The translations under genes were made by a program, and so were the position numbers. Of a stretch of DNA of 64,000 nt, positions 18,907 to 27,504 are shown one piece after another. Position 1 is the first letter of the stretch, and each line of letters begins with the position of its first letter. This DNA is from Salinisphaera sp. LB1. GTDB taxonomy: Bacteria; Pseudomonadota; Gammaproteobacteria; Nevskiales; Salinisphaeraceae. The DNA lies in assembly GCF_003177035.1 (NCBI RefSeq), contig NZ_CP029488.1, positions 2,294,001 to 2,358,000 of the forward strand. Direction: 5' to 3'. A model generated the notes under the pieces. The model saw only the letters and a program-made list of their open reading frames with translations. It made no database searches and was not told where the DNA came from.

Positions 18907-19020
18907 CGGGCGCACTCCGGCGTTGTCGGGATCGGGCGATGAGCCCGTATGATAAGCGTTGATCCGGGGCGCGGCGAATCGCGGTGCCGATGTTTCATCA
19001 ACGATCCAAGGAAAGCGTGC

Positions 19021-19812
19021 ATGCGGGTGATGTCCTTCAACGCCAACGGTATCCGGGCGGCCCAGCGCAAGGGTTTTTTCGAGTGGATGGCTGGCCAGGA
19101 CCCGGACGTGGTCTGTATCCAGGAACTGAAGGCCCAGCAGCACCAGCTCGACGGCGTGGCGGCGTTCTGGCCGGCGGGTTACCACTGCTTCTATGAAGAG
19201 GCGACCAACCGCCGCGGCTACTCGGGGGTCGCCCTCTACAGCAAGCGCGAGCCGGATGCGATCGTACGTGGCATGGGCCACGACGAGTTCGATGCCGAAG
19301 GGCGTTACATCGAGGCGCGTTTCAATCGCCCCGGGGGCGACCTGCGCATTGCCAGTCTGTATGCGCCGTCCGGCTCCTCCGGCGATCACCGCCAGGATTC
19401 CAAGGAGCGCTATCTGTTGTATTTCGTGGATTTCCTGCGCCGGCAGGCCACCGCCCCCGGCGAGTATCTGATCTGCGGCGACTGGAACATCGCGCACAAG
19501 GAAATCGATCTCAAGAACTGGAAGAACAACCGCAAGAACTCGGGGTTTCTACCGCACGAGCGGGAATGGATGGACCGGCTGTTCGGCGAGGTCGGGCTGG
19601 TGGATGTGTTCCGCGAGATCAATCCGGACGAGGATCAGTTCACCTGGTGGTCGAATCGCGGCCGGGCCTGGGACAACAACGTCGGTTGGCGTATCGATTA
19701 TCACGTCGCCACGCCGGGCCTGGCGGAACTGGCCACCGCTGAATACGTCTATCGCGAAGCGCGTTTGTCGGATCATGCGCCGTTGACCATCGATTATGAC
19801 TTCGAACTCTGA
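19021..19812 (+). CDS. Exodeoxyribonuclease III / AP endonuclease family protein at the crc position
   Basis: A 263-aa endonuclease/exonuclease/phosphatase-fold protein. Catalytic residues of exonuclease III are present: E35 in I-Q-E-L-K-A, D154 and N156 in G-D-W-N-I-A-H-K, and D251-H252 in L-S-D-H-A-P-L. It should therefore act as a Mg-dependent AP endonuclease and 3' exonuclease in base-excision repair. The divergent position beside pyrE is where Pseudomonas encodes Crc, a catabolite-repression protein of the same fold that, as I recall it, has lost these residues. ATG 19021 gives the family start M-R-V-M-S-F-N-A-N-G-I-R. It overlaps the ampG start by 17 bases. Confidence 0.85.
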   Translation: MRVMSFNANGIRAAQRKGFFEWMAGQDPDVVCIQELKAQQHQLDGVAAFWPAGYHCFYEEATNRRGYSGVALYSKREPDAIVRGMGHDEFDAEGRYIEARFNRPGGDLRIASLYAPSGSSGDHRQDSKERYLLYFVDFLRRQATAPGEYLICGDWNIAHKEIDLKNWKNNRKNSGFLPHEREWMDRLFGEVGLVDVFREINPDEDQFTWWSNRGRAWDNNVGWRIDYHVATPGLAELATAEYVYREARLSDHAPLTIDYDFEL

Positions 19813-21208
19813 GTATCGCGTCGCCGGGCGTTCGGGCGGCAGTCAGCGCAAGGATGCGGCCGGGCGGCGCGATTGGCGCCGTGCCGTGGCGATCTATACG
19901 CAGCCGCGCGTCATCGGCATGGGGTTTCTGGGTTTTTCCTCGGGACTGCCGTTTCTGCTGGTGTTTTCCACCTTGTCGGCGTGGCTGACCACGGCCGGCG
20001 TGTCCAAGACCACGATCGGGTTCTTTTCCTGGATCGGGCTGACGTATTCCATCAAGTTTTTCTGGGCGCCGGTGATCGACCGGCTGCCGTTACCGGTTTT
20101 GCATCGGCTGTTGGGGCGGCGACGTGGCTGGATGTTGCTGGCACAGGCCGGGTTGATGACGGGATTGTTCGGCATGGCCGGCACGGACCCCTCGGCCAAT
20201 CTTGAGCAGATCGCCTGGTTCGGTCTGCTGGTGGCGTTTTCTTCGGCCACGCAGGACGTCACTATCGATGCTTGGCGGATCGAGGCCGTGGCCGAGGATC
20301 TACAGGGCGCGATGGCTGCGACCTACCAGGCCGGCTACCGGATCGCCATGCTGGTGGCCGGTGCAGGGGCGTTCTATATCGCGGCCGGCGCGTCGTGGTC
20401 GGCGGCGTATTATGTGATGGCTGCACTCGTGGGCGTGGGCATGGTCACGGTGCTCGTGCTGGGCGAGCCGGACGCCTCGATCACTCGCGATACCGAGATT
20501 CGTGAGCAGTGGGCCGTCGACTGGCTCGATGCGCGCGCTCATCAGCCTGCCTGGCTGCGCGGCATCGAGCGCTGGGTGATTGGCGCCGTGGCCTGTCCGT
20601 TCTGGGATTTCTTTGCCCGCTACGGCCGGCAGGCGATCCTGATCCTGCTCGTCGTGAGCCTGTACCGGCTGGCCGAAATCACGCTGGGCGTGATGGCCAA
20701 CCCGTTTTATCTCGATTCCGGCTATACCCCGGAGCAGATCGCCAGTATTTCCAAGGTCTTCGGCCTGCTCATGACCCTCTCGGGCGCGGGTATCGGCGGG
20801 GTACTGGTGGTGCGGTTCGGCATTCTGAAGCCGTTGCTGGCCGGTGCGATCCTGTCCGCCCTCGCGAATCTGGTCTTTGCCTGGCTGGCCACGATTCACA
20901 ACCCCGGTCTCGGCGCGCTGACCGTGACCATTTCGGCCGAGAATCTGTCCGGTGGACTGGCCGGCTCGGCGTTCATCGCCTATCTATCGAGTCTAACCAA
21001 TACCGCGTATACGGCCACGCAGTATGCGTTGTTTTCGTCGCTGATGACGTTGCCGGGCAAGTTCGTCGGCGGCTTTTCCGGCTGGGTGGTCGACCATGCT
21101 GGCTATACCTGGTTTTTCATCGATACATCGATTGCCGCCCTGCCGGTAATCGCGCTGCTGGCCTGGCTGCTGGCCCGCTCGGACAGCGAGCACGTGCCGG
21201 CCACGTAA
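19796..21208 (+). CDS. ampG: AmpG-like muropeptide MFS transporter
   Basis: A 470-aa polytopic inner-membrane protein with about 12–14 hydrophobic segments. After a basic N-terminal tail, family features follow: G-F-L-G-F-S-S-G-L-P-F-L-L-V-F-S-T-L-S-A-W-L, G-L-T-Y-S-I-K-F-F-W-A-P-V-I-D-R, and S-S-A-T-Q-D-V-T-I-D-A-W-R. AmpG imports anhydro-muropeptides released from peptidoglycan for recycling, and in many Gram-negatives links recycling to AmpC β-lactamase control; no ampR or ampC is seen here. The start overlaps the exonuclease gene end, so the two are probably co-transcribed. Confidence 0.88.
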   Translation: MTSNSEYRVAGRSGGSQRKDAAGRRDWRRAVAIYTQPRVIGMGFLGFSSGLPFLLVFSTLSAWLTTAGVSKTTIGFFSWIGLTYSIKFFWAPVIDRLPLPVLHRLLGRRRGWMLLAQAGLMTGLFGMAGTDPSANLEQIAWFGLLVAFSSATQDVTIDAWRIEAVAEDLQGAMAATYQAGYRIAMLVAGAGAFYIAAGASWSAAYYVMAALVGVGMVTVLVLGEPDASITRDTEIREQWAVDWLDARAHQPAWLRGIERWVIGAVACPFWDFFARYGRQAILILLVVSLYRLAEITLGVMANPFYLDSGYTPEQIASISKVFGLLMTLSGAGIGGVLVVRFGILKPLLAGAILSALANLVFAWLATIHNPGLGALTVTISAENLSGGLAGSAFIAYLSSLTNTAYTATQYALFSSLMTLPGKFVGGFSGWVVDHAGYTWFFIDTSIAALPVIALLAWLLARSDSEHVPAT

Positions 21209-21226
21209 TAAAAAGAGGAGACAATC

Positions 21227-22600
21227 ATGCACAGCCGATGGATATTCACGCTCGCCGGCCTGGCCGCGATCGCACCCTCCGCGTTCGCCGCCACGGACGT
21301 CGGCTCGAATCATACGGTCGATGCGATCGCACTCTACAGCCAGGGCGCGGCGGTGGTGCAGGACAGCCGTACGCTTACGCTCGAGCAGGGCGAGCAGACG
21401 GTGTCGTGGCCGATGATCGACGCGATCCAGCCAGATACGCTGTGGCTGTCGGGTAAGGGTGTGCAGCTGACTGGCTTCGACATCAACGCGCGTGGCACCG
21501 GCGTGTCGGGCAGTCATTTGTCGGATCGCATCGGCCGGTCGGTGACGCTGCGTGCGCCGGGCGGCGAGACGCGCCAGGGCACGCTGGTGAATGTCGATGG
21601 TGATACGGCCTACGTTCGCGTCGACACTCGTATCGAGCGCATCACCGCGGCCTCGCCGGTCGAGATCAGCTGGCCGGTGGGTAAGAGCCGGGGCGGTGCC
21701 GGAAATAGCGGTTCGGGGCTGACAATGAATCTGGACGCCGACAAGTCGGGCCAGCAGAAACTCACCGTCACCTACCAGAGCAAGGCACCGAGCTGGCAGG
21801 CCAGCTATACCGGGCGCTTCCATCCGGCGAGCGGCAAACTGCGGCTGGTGAGTCAGGCGTTGATCGACAACAGCGGACACGAGGCGCTCGATGCCAGGCA
21901 GGCCTGGCTGGTGGCGGGCGATACTTCGCGTGCCCATGGTGGCGCGCCGCGGCCGATGATGATGGCCAAGATGGCCTCGAGTGAATCCTCCGCGGCCGAT
22001 CAGCCGCAGGCGGTCGGCGATGTATATCGCTACCCGCTGGCCCATGGCCTGCACGTCAAGGCTGGCGCCGTGAAATCGGTCGCGCTGATGCAGCCGATCA
22101 GCGTGGAGGCGACACGCCGGTATCGCTTCGAGAACTATGCGCTCAGCGATACCGGTAACAGTCGCCAGCACGCCCAGGTCAGCCTGGCGTTCGACAACAG
22201 CTCGGGCCGGCCGCTGCCGGCGGGCGCGGTGCGCATCTACGATGCAGGCCACGCCGCGCAGCTGATGGGCGGCACGCGGATCGACAATACCCCGGCCGGC
22301 GCGCCGGTAACGCTCGCGCTGGGCGGCGCGTTCGATATCACCGGTATACACCGCGTCACGAAAACAACCCGCGGCGACAACGGCGTGAAGACCACCCGGG
22401 TGCGCGTCGAGCTGTTCAATGCGGGTGACAAGGCGCGCCAGGTGACGATTGCCGAACGGCTGCCGGCCGGCGCGAAGCTGGCCGACGACGCCCCCAGGAC
22501 CCGCGGCGGCTCGGCCGAGAAGCCGGAATGGCGGGTCAGCGTGCCGGCCGGCGGCCACCGGACGCTGCGCTATCGCTTCCTGCAGCCGAAGTCGTCGTAA
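21227..22600 (+). CDS. Secreted DUF4139-domain protein
   Basis: A 457-aa exported protein with a clear Sec signal peptide (W-I-F-T-L-A-G-L-A-A-I-A-P-S-A-F-A, probable cleavage after residue 22). The rest is β-rich. The C-terminal part has the DUF4139 signature: Y-R-F-E-N-Y, then a region with D-I-T-G-I-H-R-V-T-K-T, R-V-E-L-F-N-A-G-D-K-A-R-Q-V-T-I-A-E-R-L and a final G-H-R-T-L-R-Y-R-F. Function is unknown for this periplasmic or surface family. The ribosome-binding site AGAGGAG lies 8–9 bases before ATG 21227. It is 18 bases after ampG and convergent with ispA. Confidence 0.8.
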   Translation: MHSRWIFTLAGLAAIAPSAFAATDVGSNHTVDAIALYSQGAAVVQDSRTLTLEQGEQTVSWPMIDAIQPDTLWLSGKGVQLTGFDINARGTGVSGSHLSDRIGRSVTLRAPGGETRQGTLVNVDGDTAYVRVDTRIERITAASPVEISWPVGKSRGGAGNSGSGLTMNLDADKSGQQKLTVTYQSKAPSWQASYTGRFHPASGKLRLVSQALIDNSGHEALDARQAWLVAGDTSRAHGGAPRPMMMAKMASSESSAADQPQAVGDVYRYPLAHGLHVKAGAVKSVALMQPISVEATRRYRFENYALSDTGNSRQHAQVSLAFDNSSGRPLPAGAVRIYDAGHAAQLMGGTRIDNTPAGAPVTLALGGAFDITGIHRVTKTTRGDNGVKTTRVRVELFNAGDKARQVTIAERLPAGAKLADDAPRTRGGSAEKPEWRVSVPAGGHRTLRYRFLQPKSS

Positions 22601-22624
22601 CCGGACGCGAGCACCGGGTGGTCC

Positions 22625-23512
22625 TCAGTGATCGCGTTTGACGATTTCGGCGGCGATCGCGCGCAACGGTTCGGCGTTGTCGAAGATATCCAGCGCGGCG
22701 GTGGCTTCCGTATACAGGCGCTCGGCCAGCGCCTTGGCTGCGTCCAGGCCAAGCAGCGCCGGGTAGGTCGCCTTGTGGTGGGCGATATCCGCGCCCTGGG
22801 TCTTGCCGAGTTTCTCGGTGGATGACTCGATGTCGAGTACATCGTCGCGCACCTGGAAGGCGAGCCCGATGCGGGTGGCGAAGATATCGAGCGCGGTGCG
22901 CTGGTCTGGCGACAGGTTTTCGGCGGCATCCGCGGCCATCATCACACAGGCCGCGAGCAGGGCGCCGGTCTTGAGATCGTGGATCTGTTCCAGGTCGTCG
23001 ATGGTGACGTCGTCGCGCCCCTCGGCGCCCATGTCGAGCACCTGCCCGCCGACCATGCCGCGCGAGCCCACGGCATGTGCGAGCGTCGCGATCTGGGCCG
23101 CGCGCGCGGCGGGCGCATCATCCAGCCCGCCGTGGGTGGCTACGATCTCGAACGCCAGCGACTGCAGGCCGTCGCCGGCGAGGATGGCGGTGGCCTCGTC
23201 GAAGGCGATATGCGTGGTCGGCCGGCCGCGCCGCAGGTCGTCGTCGTCCATGGCCGGCAGGTCGTCGTGGACCAGCGAATAGGCGTGGATGCATTCAATG
23301 GCAACGGCTGCGCCATCGACTTTCGTCATCGGAACGCCCAGCACTTCGGCCGCAGCATAAACCAGCCGCGGGCGTACGCGTTTGCCGGGCGACAGAGCCG
23401 CATAACGCATGGCTTCGTGCAGTCGCGCCGGCGATGTGTCGGCGCCGGGCAGGCACGCGTCAAGCATATGTTCGATGCGTTGGCTATAATATGGTGCTTG
23501 ATATTTATCCAT
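22625..23512 (-). CDS. ispA: Polyprenyl (farnesyl/geranylgeranyl) diphosphate synthase
   Basis: Condenses IPP with allylic diphosphates to make FPP, the precursor of squalene. The 295-aa protein carries both Asp-rich motifs: D-D-L-P-A-M-D-D-D-D-L-R-R-G-R-P-T (first) and F-Q-V-R-D-D-V-L-D (second), with the IspA-type insertion between the Asp pairs of the first. G-K-R-V-R-P-R-L is the IPP-binding basic stretch. IspA normally follows xseB and precedes dxs in gammaproteobacteria; here it stands alone, divergent from the squalene synthase–cyclase fusion and 14 kb from the mevalonate genes, consistent with a role in the hopanoid supply line. Confidence 0.92.
   Translation of the reverse strand: MDKYQAPYYSQRIEHMLDACLPGADTSPARLHEAMRYAALSPGKRVRPRLVYAAAEVLGVPMTKVDGAAVAIECIHAYSLVHDDLPAMDDDDLRRGRPTTHIAFDEATAILAGDGLQSLAFEIVATHGGLDDAPAARAAQIATLAHAVGSRGMVGGQVLDMGAEGRDDVTIDDLEQIHDLKTGALLAACVMMAADAAENLSPDQRTALDIFATRIGLAFQVRDDVLDIESSTEKLGKTQGADIAHHKATYPALLGLDAAKALAERLYTEATAALDIFDNAEPLRAIAAEIVKRDH
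23485..23490 (+). promoter_or_regulatory. Perfect TATAAT hexamer, possible -10 for the squalene synthase–cyclase gene
   Basis: A consensus -10 sequence lies inside the ispA 5' coding region, pointing toward the fusion gene about 195 bases downstream. No convincing -35 is seen at the normal spacing, so it would need an activator or be fortuitous. It would leave the 23535 dyad downstream of the transcription start. Confidence 0.3.
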
Positions 23513-23534
23513 GGTTAGTTCGCCGTCCCTTATG

Positions 23535-23553
23535 GCCGGACAAATTGTCCGGC
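23535..23553. promoter_or_regulatory. Perfect 9+9 inverted repeat, candidate operator
   Basis: GCCGGACAAATTGTCCGGC is a perfect dyad with a single central base in the 173-base divergent spacer between ispA and the squalene synthase–cyclase gene. There is no T-run next to it, so it does not look like a terminator. By size and place it could be the operator of a dimeric regulator controlling both genes. No regulator gene is adjacent. Confidence 0.5.
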
Positions 23554-23685
23554 AGCTCGATAGGCGGGCTAGCTAGCCACTGAAGACCGGCAGCGTCAAC
23601 TCGATGTGGCGCTTGACCGGTGCGACGATGCGCCCTGCGGCCGCGGCGTGTCGCACACGCTTGAAAACCTGGAAATCGTTCGTTC

Positions 23686-26600
23686 ATGTCACAAGCCCCT
23701 ATGCAGACGGATTCCGGTCGGCGCGCGCTGGCCTTTCAGGATGAGATCCTGCCGCATGTTTCGCGCACCTTTGCGTTGACGATACCCGAGCTCCCGGAGG
23801 CACTGCGGGTGGCCGTCGGCAATGCCTACCTGCTGTGCCGTATCGCCGACACCATCGAGGACGATGCCGAGCTCGACTACCAGAGCAAGGCGGCCTGGCA
23901 TGCCGAGTTCGTGCGCGTGGTCGAAACCGGCGAGGGCGGTGCCGACTTCGGCCAGCGTCTGGCGCCGTTGCTGGCGCCGGCCACGCTCGACGCCGAGCGC
24001 CGGCTGGTCGCGCACACGGACGATGTGCTCACCGTGATGCACGGTCTGCGCCCGGCCCAACGGGCCGCGGTCGCGCGCTGTGTGCGCATCATGTGCGACG
24101 GCATGCCGGAATACGAACGCGCTGCGAGCGCCGATGGCCTGCCGACACTGGCGCATCTCGACCGCTACTGCTACTTCGTGGCCGGTGTGGTAGGCGAGAT
24201 GCTCTCCGCGATGTTCACGGATTACGAGCCCGCCATGGGCGAGCATGATGCCGAGCTGAACCGGTTGGCCGTATCCTTCGGCCAGGGTCTGCAGATGACC
24301 AATATACTGAAGGATATCTGGGCCGACCACGGACGCGGTGTGTGCTGGCTGCCGCGCGACGTGTTCGCGCGCCACGGTTTCGATCTGTCGGAACTGGGCA
24401 AGCGCGGTGCCGACGAAGCGTTCGCCGCCGGATTGTACGAATTGATCGGCCTGGCCACCGGGCACCTGCGCAACGCGCTCGAATTCACCCTGCGTATTCC
24501 CGGGCATCAGAAGGGCATGCGTCGCTTCTGCCTGTGGGCGATCGGGCTGGCGCTGCTCACGCTCCGCAAGATCCAGGCGCATCCGTATTTTACCGATGGC
24601 GCGCAGGTCAAGGTTTCGCGTCGCAGCGTGCAGGCGACCGTGCTCACCACGAATCTCGCGGTGGCCGACGACGATCGCCTGCGGCATCTGTTTCATATGA
24701 CCGCGGGCGACCTGCCTGCGCTCACGCCGAAACTGGCGGATGATCCCGCCGCGCCGATCAACGATATCGCCGAACTGCCGCGCCGGTCGCCGGCAACCGC
24801 GACCCGGCCCGCCGGGCTGGACGACGCCATCGAGGCGGCCGAGCAGCGCCTGTTCGCCGACCAGAACCCGGATGGCCACTGGCGCTACGAATGCGAGGCC
24901 GATGGCACGATCCCGGCCGAGTACATCCTGATGATGCATTTCATCGGCGATGTCGATACCGCATTGCAAGCGCGCGTGGCCAACTTCATCCGTTACAAGC
25001 AGGCTGCGCACGGCGGCTGGCCGTTGTACTACGGCGGCGATCTCGATCTGTCGTGTTCGGTGAAGTGCTACTACGCGCTAAAGCTGGCCGGCGACGATGT
25101 GGACGCGCCGCATATGGCGCATGCGCGCGAGGCGATTCTCGCGCGCGGCGGCGCCGGTCAGGTCAACGTGTTCACATTGATCGCGCTGGCCCAGTTCGGC
25201 CAGGTGCCCTGGCGGGCCGTGCCCTTCATTCCGGTGGAGGTCATGCTCATGCCGGAGGCTTCGCCGTTCCATCTGTCGAAGGTCAGCTACTGGTCGCGCA
25301 CGGTGATGGTGCCGTTGTTCATCCTCACCAGCCTGCGCACCATGGCGCGCAACCCGGCCGGGGTGAACATACGCGAACTGTTCACGATTCCGCCCGAGCA
25401 GCAGCGCGATTTCGTGCCCGCGCAGAACGCCTTGCAGCGCGTATTCAAGGGGCTTGATCTGGTCGGGCGGAATTTCGAGCCGCTGATCCCGAAATTCGTG
25501 CGCAAGCAGGCGATTAAAAAAGCCGAGAACTGGATCATCGAGCGCCTGAACGGCACCGATGGCATCGGTGCCATCTTTCCGGCGATGGTCAATGTCTACG
25601 AGGCCCTGGGCGAGCTCGGCTATCCGGCCGATCACCCGTACCGCGCCAACACCCGCCAGGCGATCGACGATCTGGTGTATGACCACGGCGACATGGCCAA
25701 CGTGCAGCCTTGCATGTCGCCGGTCTGGGATACCGGCCTGGCCAGCCTGGCGCTGCAGGAAGCCGCGGGCACGGGCGACACCCCGGTGGTGCGCGCCGGG
25801 CTCGACTGGCTGGCCGCGCGCCAGGTGCTCGACGGCCCCGGCGACTGGCGGCGGGATCATCCGGACCTGCCCGGCGGCGGCTGGCCGTTCCAGTACGCCA
25901 ACGATTACTACCCGGATCTGGACGATACCGCCGTCATCGCCTGGGCGATGGTCAACACCGGCGACGGCGCGACCTATGGCCGTGCGATCACGCGGGCGAC
26001 CAACTGGCTGGTCGGCATGCAGTCGTCGAATGGTGGGATTGCGGCCTTCGATACCGACAACAACCACGAATATCTCAACGAAATCCCGTTCGCCGATCAC
26101 GGCGCGCTGCTCGATCCGCCCACGGCGGACGTCACCGCCCGCGTCATCACGCTGGCCGGCCTGCTGCAGCGGCCCGAGGACCGGCCGTTCATCGAACGCG
26201 CGATGGCCTATCTCCGGCGCGAGCAGGAGGCCGACGGCTCCTGGTTCGGCCGCTGGGGCACGAACTACATCTACGGCACCTGGTCGGTGCTGATGGCGCT
26301 CGAGGCGCTCGGTGAGGACATGAGCCAGGACTGGATCCAGCGTGCCGTGGCCTATCTCAAGGGCATGCAGCGCACCGACGGCAGCTGGGGCGAGGACAAC
26401 GGCACCTACTGGGACCCGCCGCGCGGACGCTCGGATGTTTCCACCAGTTTCCAGACGGCCTGGGCCATGCTCGGTCTGATGGCGGCCGGCGAGCGCGGCT
26501 CGGCGGCACTGGCGCGGGGCGCGGCCTGGCTGATCGACCGGCAGGGCGCGGACGGCGCCTGGCACGATCCGGAGCACACTGCCCCGGGTTTCCCGCGTGT

Positions 26601-26715
26601 GTTTTATCTCAAGTACCACGGTTACACCCGCTACTTCCCGCTCTGGGCATTGGCGCGGTACCGCAATCTGCACGGCGATCCGGCGTCGGATGCCGGCACG
26701 GCGGGTGCCGACTGA
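23686..26715 (+). CDS. Squalene synthase – squalene-hopene cyclase fusion protein
   Basis: One uninterrupted 1,009-aa reading frame joins two consecutive hopanoid enzymes. Residues 1 to about 345 are a squalene synthase: D-T-I-E-D-D at 55–60, Y-F-V-A-G-V-V-G-E at 163–171, and L-Q-M-T-N-I-L-K-D at 202–210 followed by W-L-P-R-D-V-F. It should condense two FPP to squalene. After a polar linker (about 346–378), residues 379–1009 are a complete squalene-hopene cyclase with W-R-Y-E near its start, several Q-W-type repeats (for example G-G-W-P-F-Q, D-G-S-W-G) and the catalytic D-L-D-D at 744–747, equivalent to D374–D377 of the Alicyclobacillus enzyme. Both parts have full family length, so both activities are expected. 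It heads the hpn gene run. Confidence 0.93.
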   Translation: MSQAPMQTDSGRRALAFQDEILPHVSRTFALTIPELPEALRVAVGNAYLLCRIADTIEDDAELDYQSKAAWHAEFVRVVETGEGGADFGQRLAPLLAPATLDAERRLVAHTDDVLTVMHGLRPAQRAAVARCVRIMCDGMPEYERAASADGLPTLAHLDRYCYFVAGVVGEMLSAMFTDYEPAMGEHDAELNRLAVSFGQGLQMTNILKDIWADHGRGVCWLPRDVFARHGFDLSELGKRGADEAFAAGLYELIGLATGHLRNALEFTLRIPGHQKGMRRFCLWAIGLALLTLRKIQAHPYFTDGAQVKVSRRSVQATVLTTNLAVADDDRLRHLFHMTAGDLPALTPKLADDPAAPINDIAELPRRSPATATRPAGLDDAIEAAEQRLFADQNPDGHWRYECEADGTIPAEYILMMHFIGDVDTALQARVANFIRYKQAAHGGWPLYYGGDLDLSCSVKCYYALKLAGDDVDAPHMAHAREAILARGGAGQVNVFTLIALAQFGQVPWRAVPFIPVEVMLMPEASPFHLSKVSYWSRTVMVPLFILTSLRTMARNPAGVNIRELFTIPPEQQRDFVPAQNALQRVFKGLDLVGRNFEPLIPKFVRKQAIKKAENWIIERLNGTDGIGAIFPAMVNVYEALGELGYPADHPYRANTRQAIDDLVYDHGDMANVQPCMSPVWDTGLASLALQEAAGTGDTPVVRAGLDWLAARQVLDGPGDWRRDHPDLPGGGWPFQYANDYYPDLDDTAVIAWAMVNTGDGATYGRAITRATNWLVGMQSSNGGIAAFDTDNNHEYLNEIPFADHGALLDPPTADVTARVITLAGLLQRPEDRPFIERAMAYLRREQEADGSWFGRWGTNYIYGTWSVLMALEALGEDMSQDWIQRAVAYLKGMQRTDGSWGEDNGTYWDPPRGRSDVSTSFQTAWAMLGLMAAGERGSAALARGAAWLIDRQGADGAWHDPEHTAPGFPRVFYLKYHGYTRYFPLWALARYRNLHGDPASDAGTAGAD

Positions 26716-26775
26716 GCCAATGTCTGTCGTTTGTCGTCCAGTAGGGCCGCGCCCTGGCGGGTGCGCCAGGCCCCC

Positions 26776-27504
26776 GTGTTGAGTCTGCCGGTCGCGCAGC
26801 TCGGCATTATCGCGGCGTTGCCGGGCGAGGCCCGTGCCCTGGCGCGGCTGCGTCCGCGTGGGCGTGCGCGCCTGTCCAGCGGCGCGCAGCTCGTGCTGTC
26901 GGGCATGGGCGCCGATCGCGCCGGAGCCGCGGCGCGCCAGCTCGCCGATGACGGTGTCTCGGTGCTGATGAGCTGGGGCACCGCGGCGGCGCTTGCGCCC
27001 GGTATCGATCCGGGCGCGCTGATGCTGGCAACGCGCGTTCTCGGCGCCGACGGTCACGTCTGGCATACCGATGCCGGCTGGCGTGGCGCGCTGGCCGCCG
27101 GTCTGGCGCCCGCGCATCAGGTTTTCGAACAGCATCTGGTGGAAACGCCGGCGCTGGTTGCCGATGCTGCGGCCAAGCGAGCCCTGTACGAACGCAGCGG
27201 CGCGATTGCCTGCGACATGGAAAGCGCGGCCATCGCGGCGGTTGCGGCCGAACGCGGCCTGGCCTTCGTGAGCGTTCGCGCGATCATCGATGATGCCTCG
27301 ATGGCGTTGCCGCCGGTCGCCCGGGCCGCGATGGACGCCGACGGGCGCCTGCGCCCGGCCGCGCTGCTGGCGGCCCTGGTTGGGCGGCCGGCGTCCATGC
27401 ATGTCCAGCTCCGGGCGTTGAAGAATCTGGCCGTGGCCTTTCGCGCCGCGCGCATGACCCTGGCGGATGTCGCGGCGGTACTTCGCGGCGAGGTGCTCAA
27501 GTGA
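26776..27504 (+). CDS. hpnG: Hopanoid-associated phosphorylase (adenosylhopane nucleosidase), HpnG
   Basis: A 242-aa member of the purine nucleoside phosphorylase/MTA nucleosidase superfamily. HpnG removes adenine from adenosylhopane to give ribosylhopane, the step after HpnH. Features seen: G-I-I-A-A-L-P-G-E-A-R-A-L at the start, S-W-G-T-A-A-A-L-A-P-G-I-D-P-G, the base/ribose-binding C-D-M-E-S-A-A-I-A-A-V-A, and R-A-I-I-D-D-A-S-M-A-L-P. GTG 26776 (or TTG 26779) gives the usual start. It lies 60 bases after the fusion gene and overlaps hpnN by four bases. Confidence 0.88.
   Translation: MLSLPVAQLGIIAALPGEARALARLRPRGRARLSSGAQLVLSGMGADRAGAAARQLADDGVSVLMSWGTAAALAPGIDPGALMLATRVLGADGHVWHTDAGWRGALAAGLAPAHQVFEQHLVETPALVADAAAKRALYERSGAIACDMESAAIAAVAAERGLAFVSVRAIIDDASMALPPVARAAMDADGRLRPAALLAALVGRPASMHVQLRALKNLAVAFRAARMTLADVAAVLRGEVLK

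Noticed and set aside
18907-19497. N-terminal extension of pyrE across the exonuclease III gene
   Set aside because: The frame is open but antisense to a gene with catalytic motifs, and the remaining 216 aa already make a full-length PyrE.
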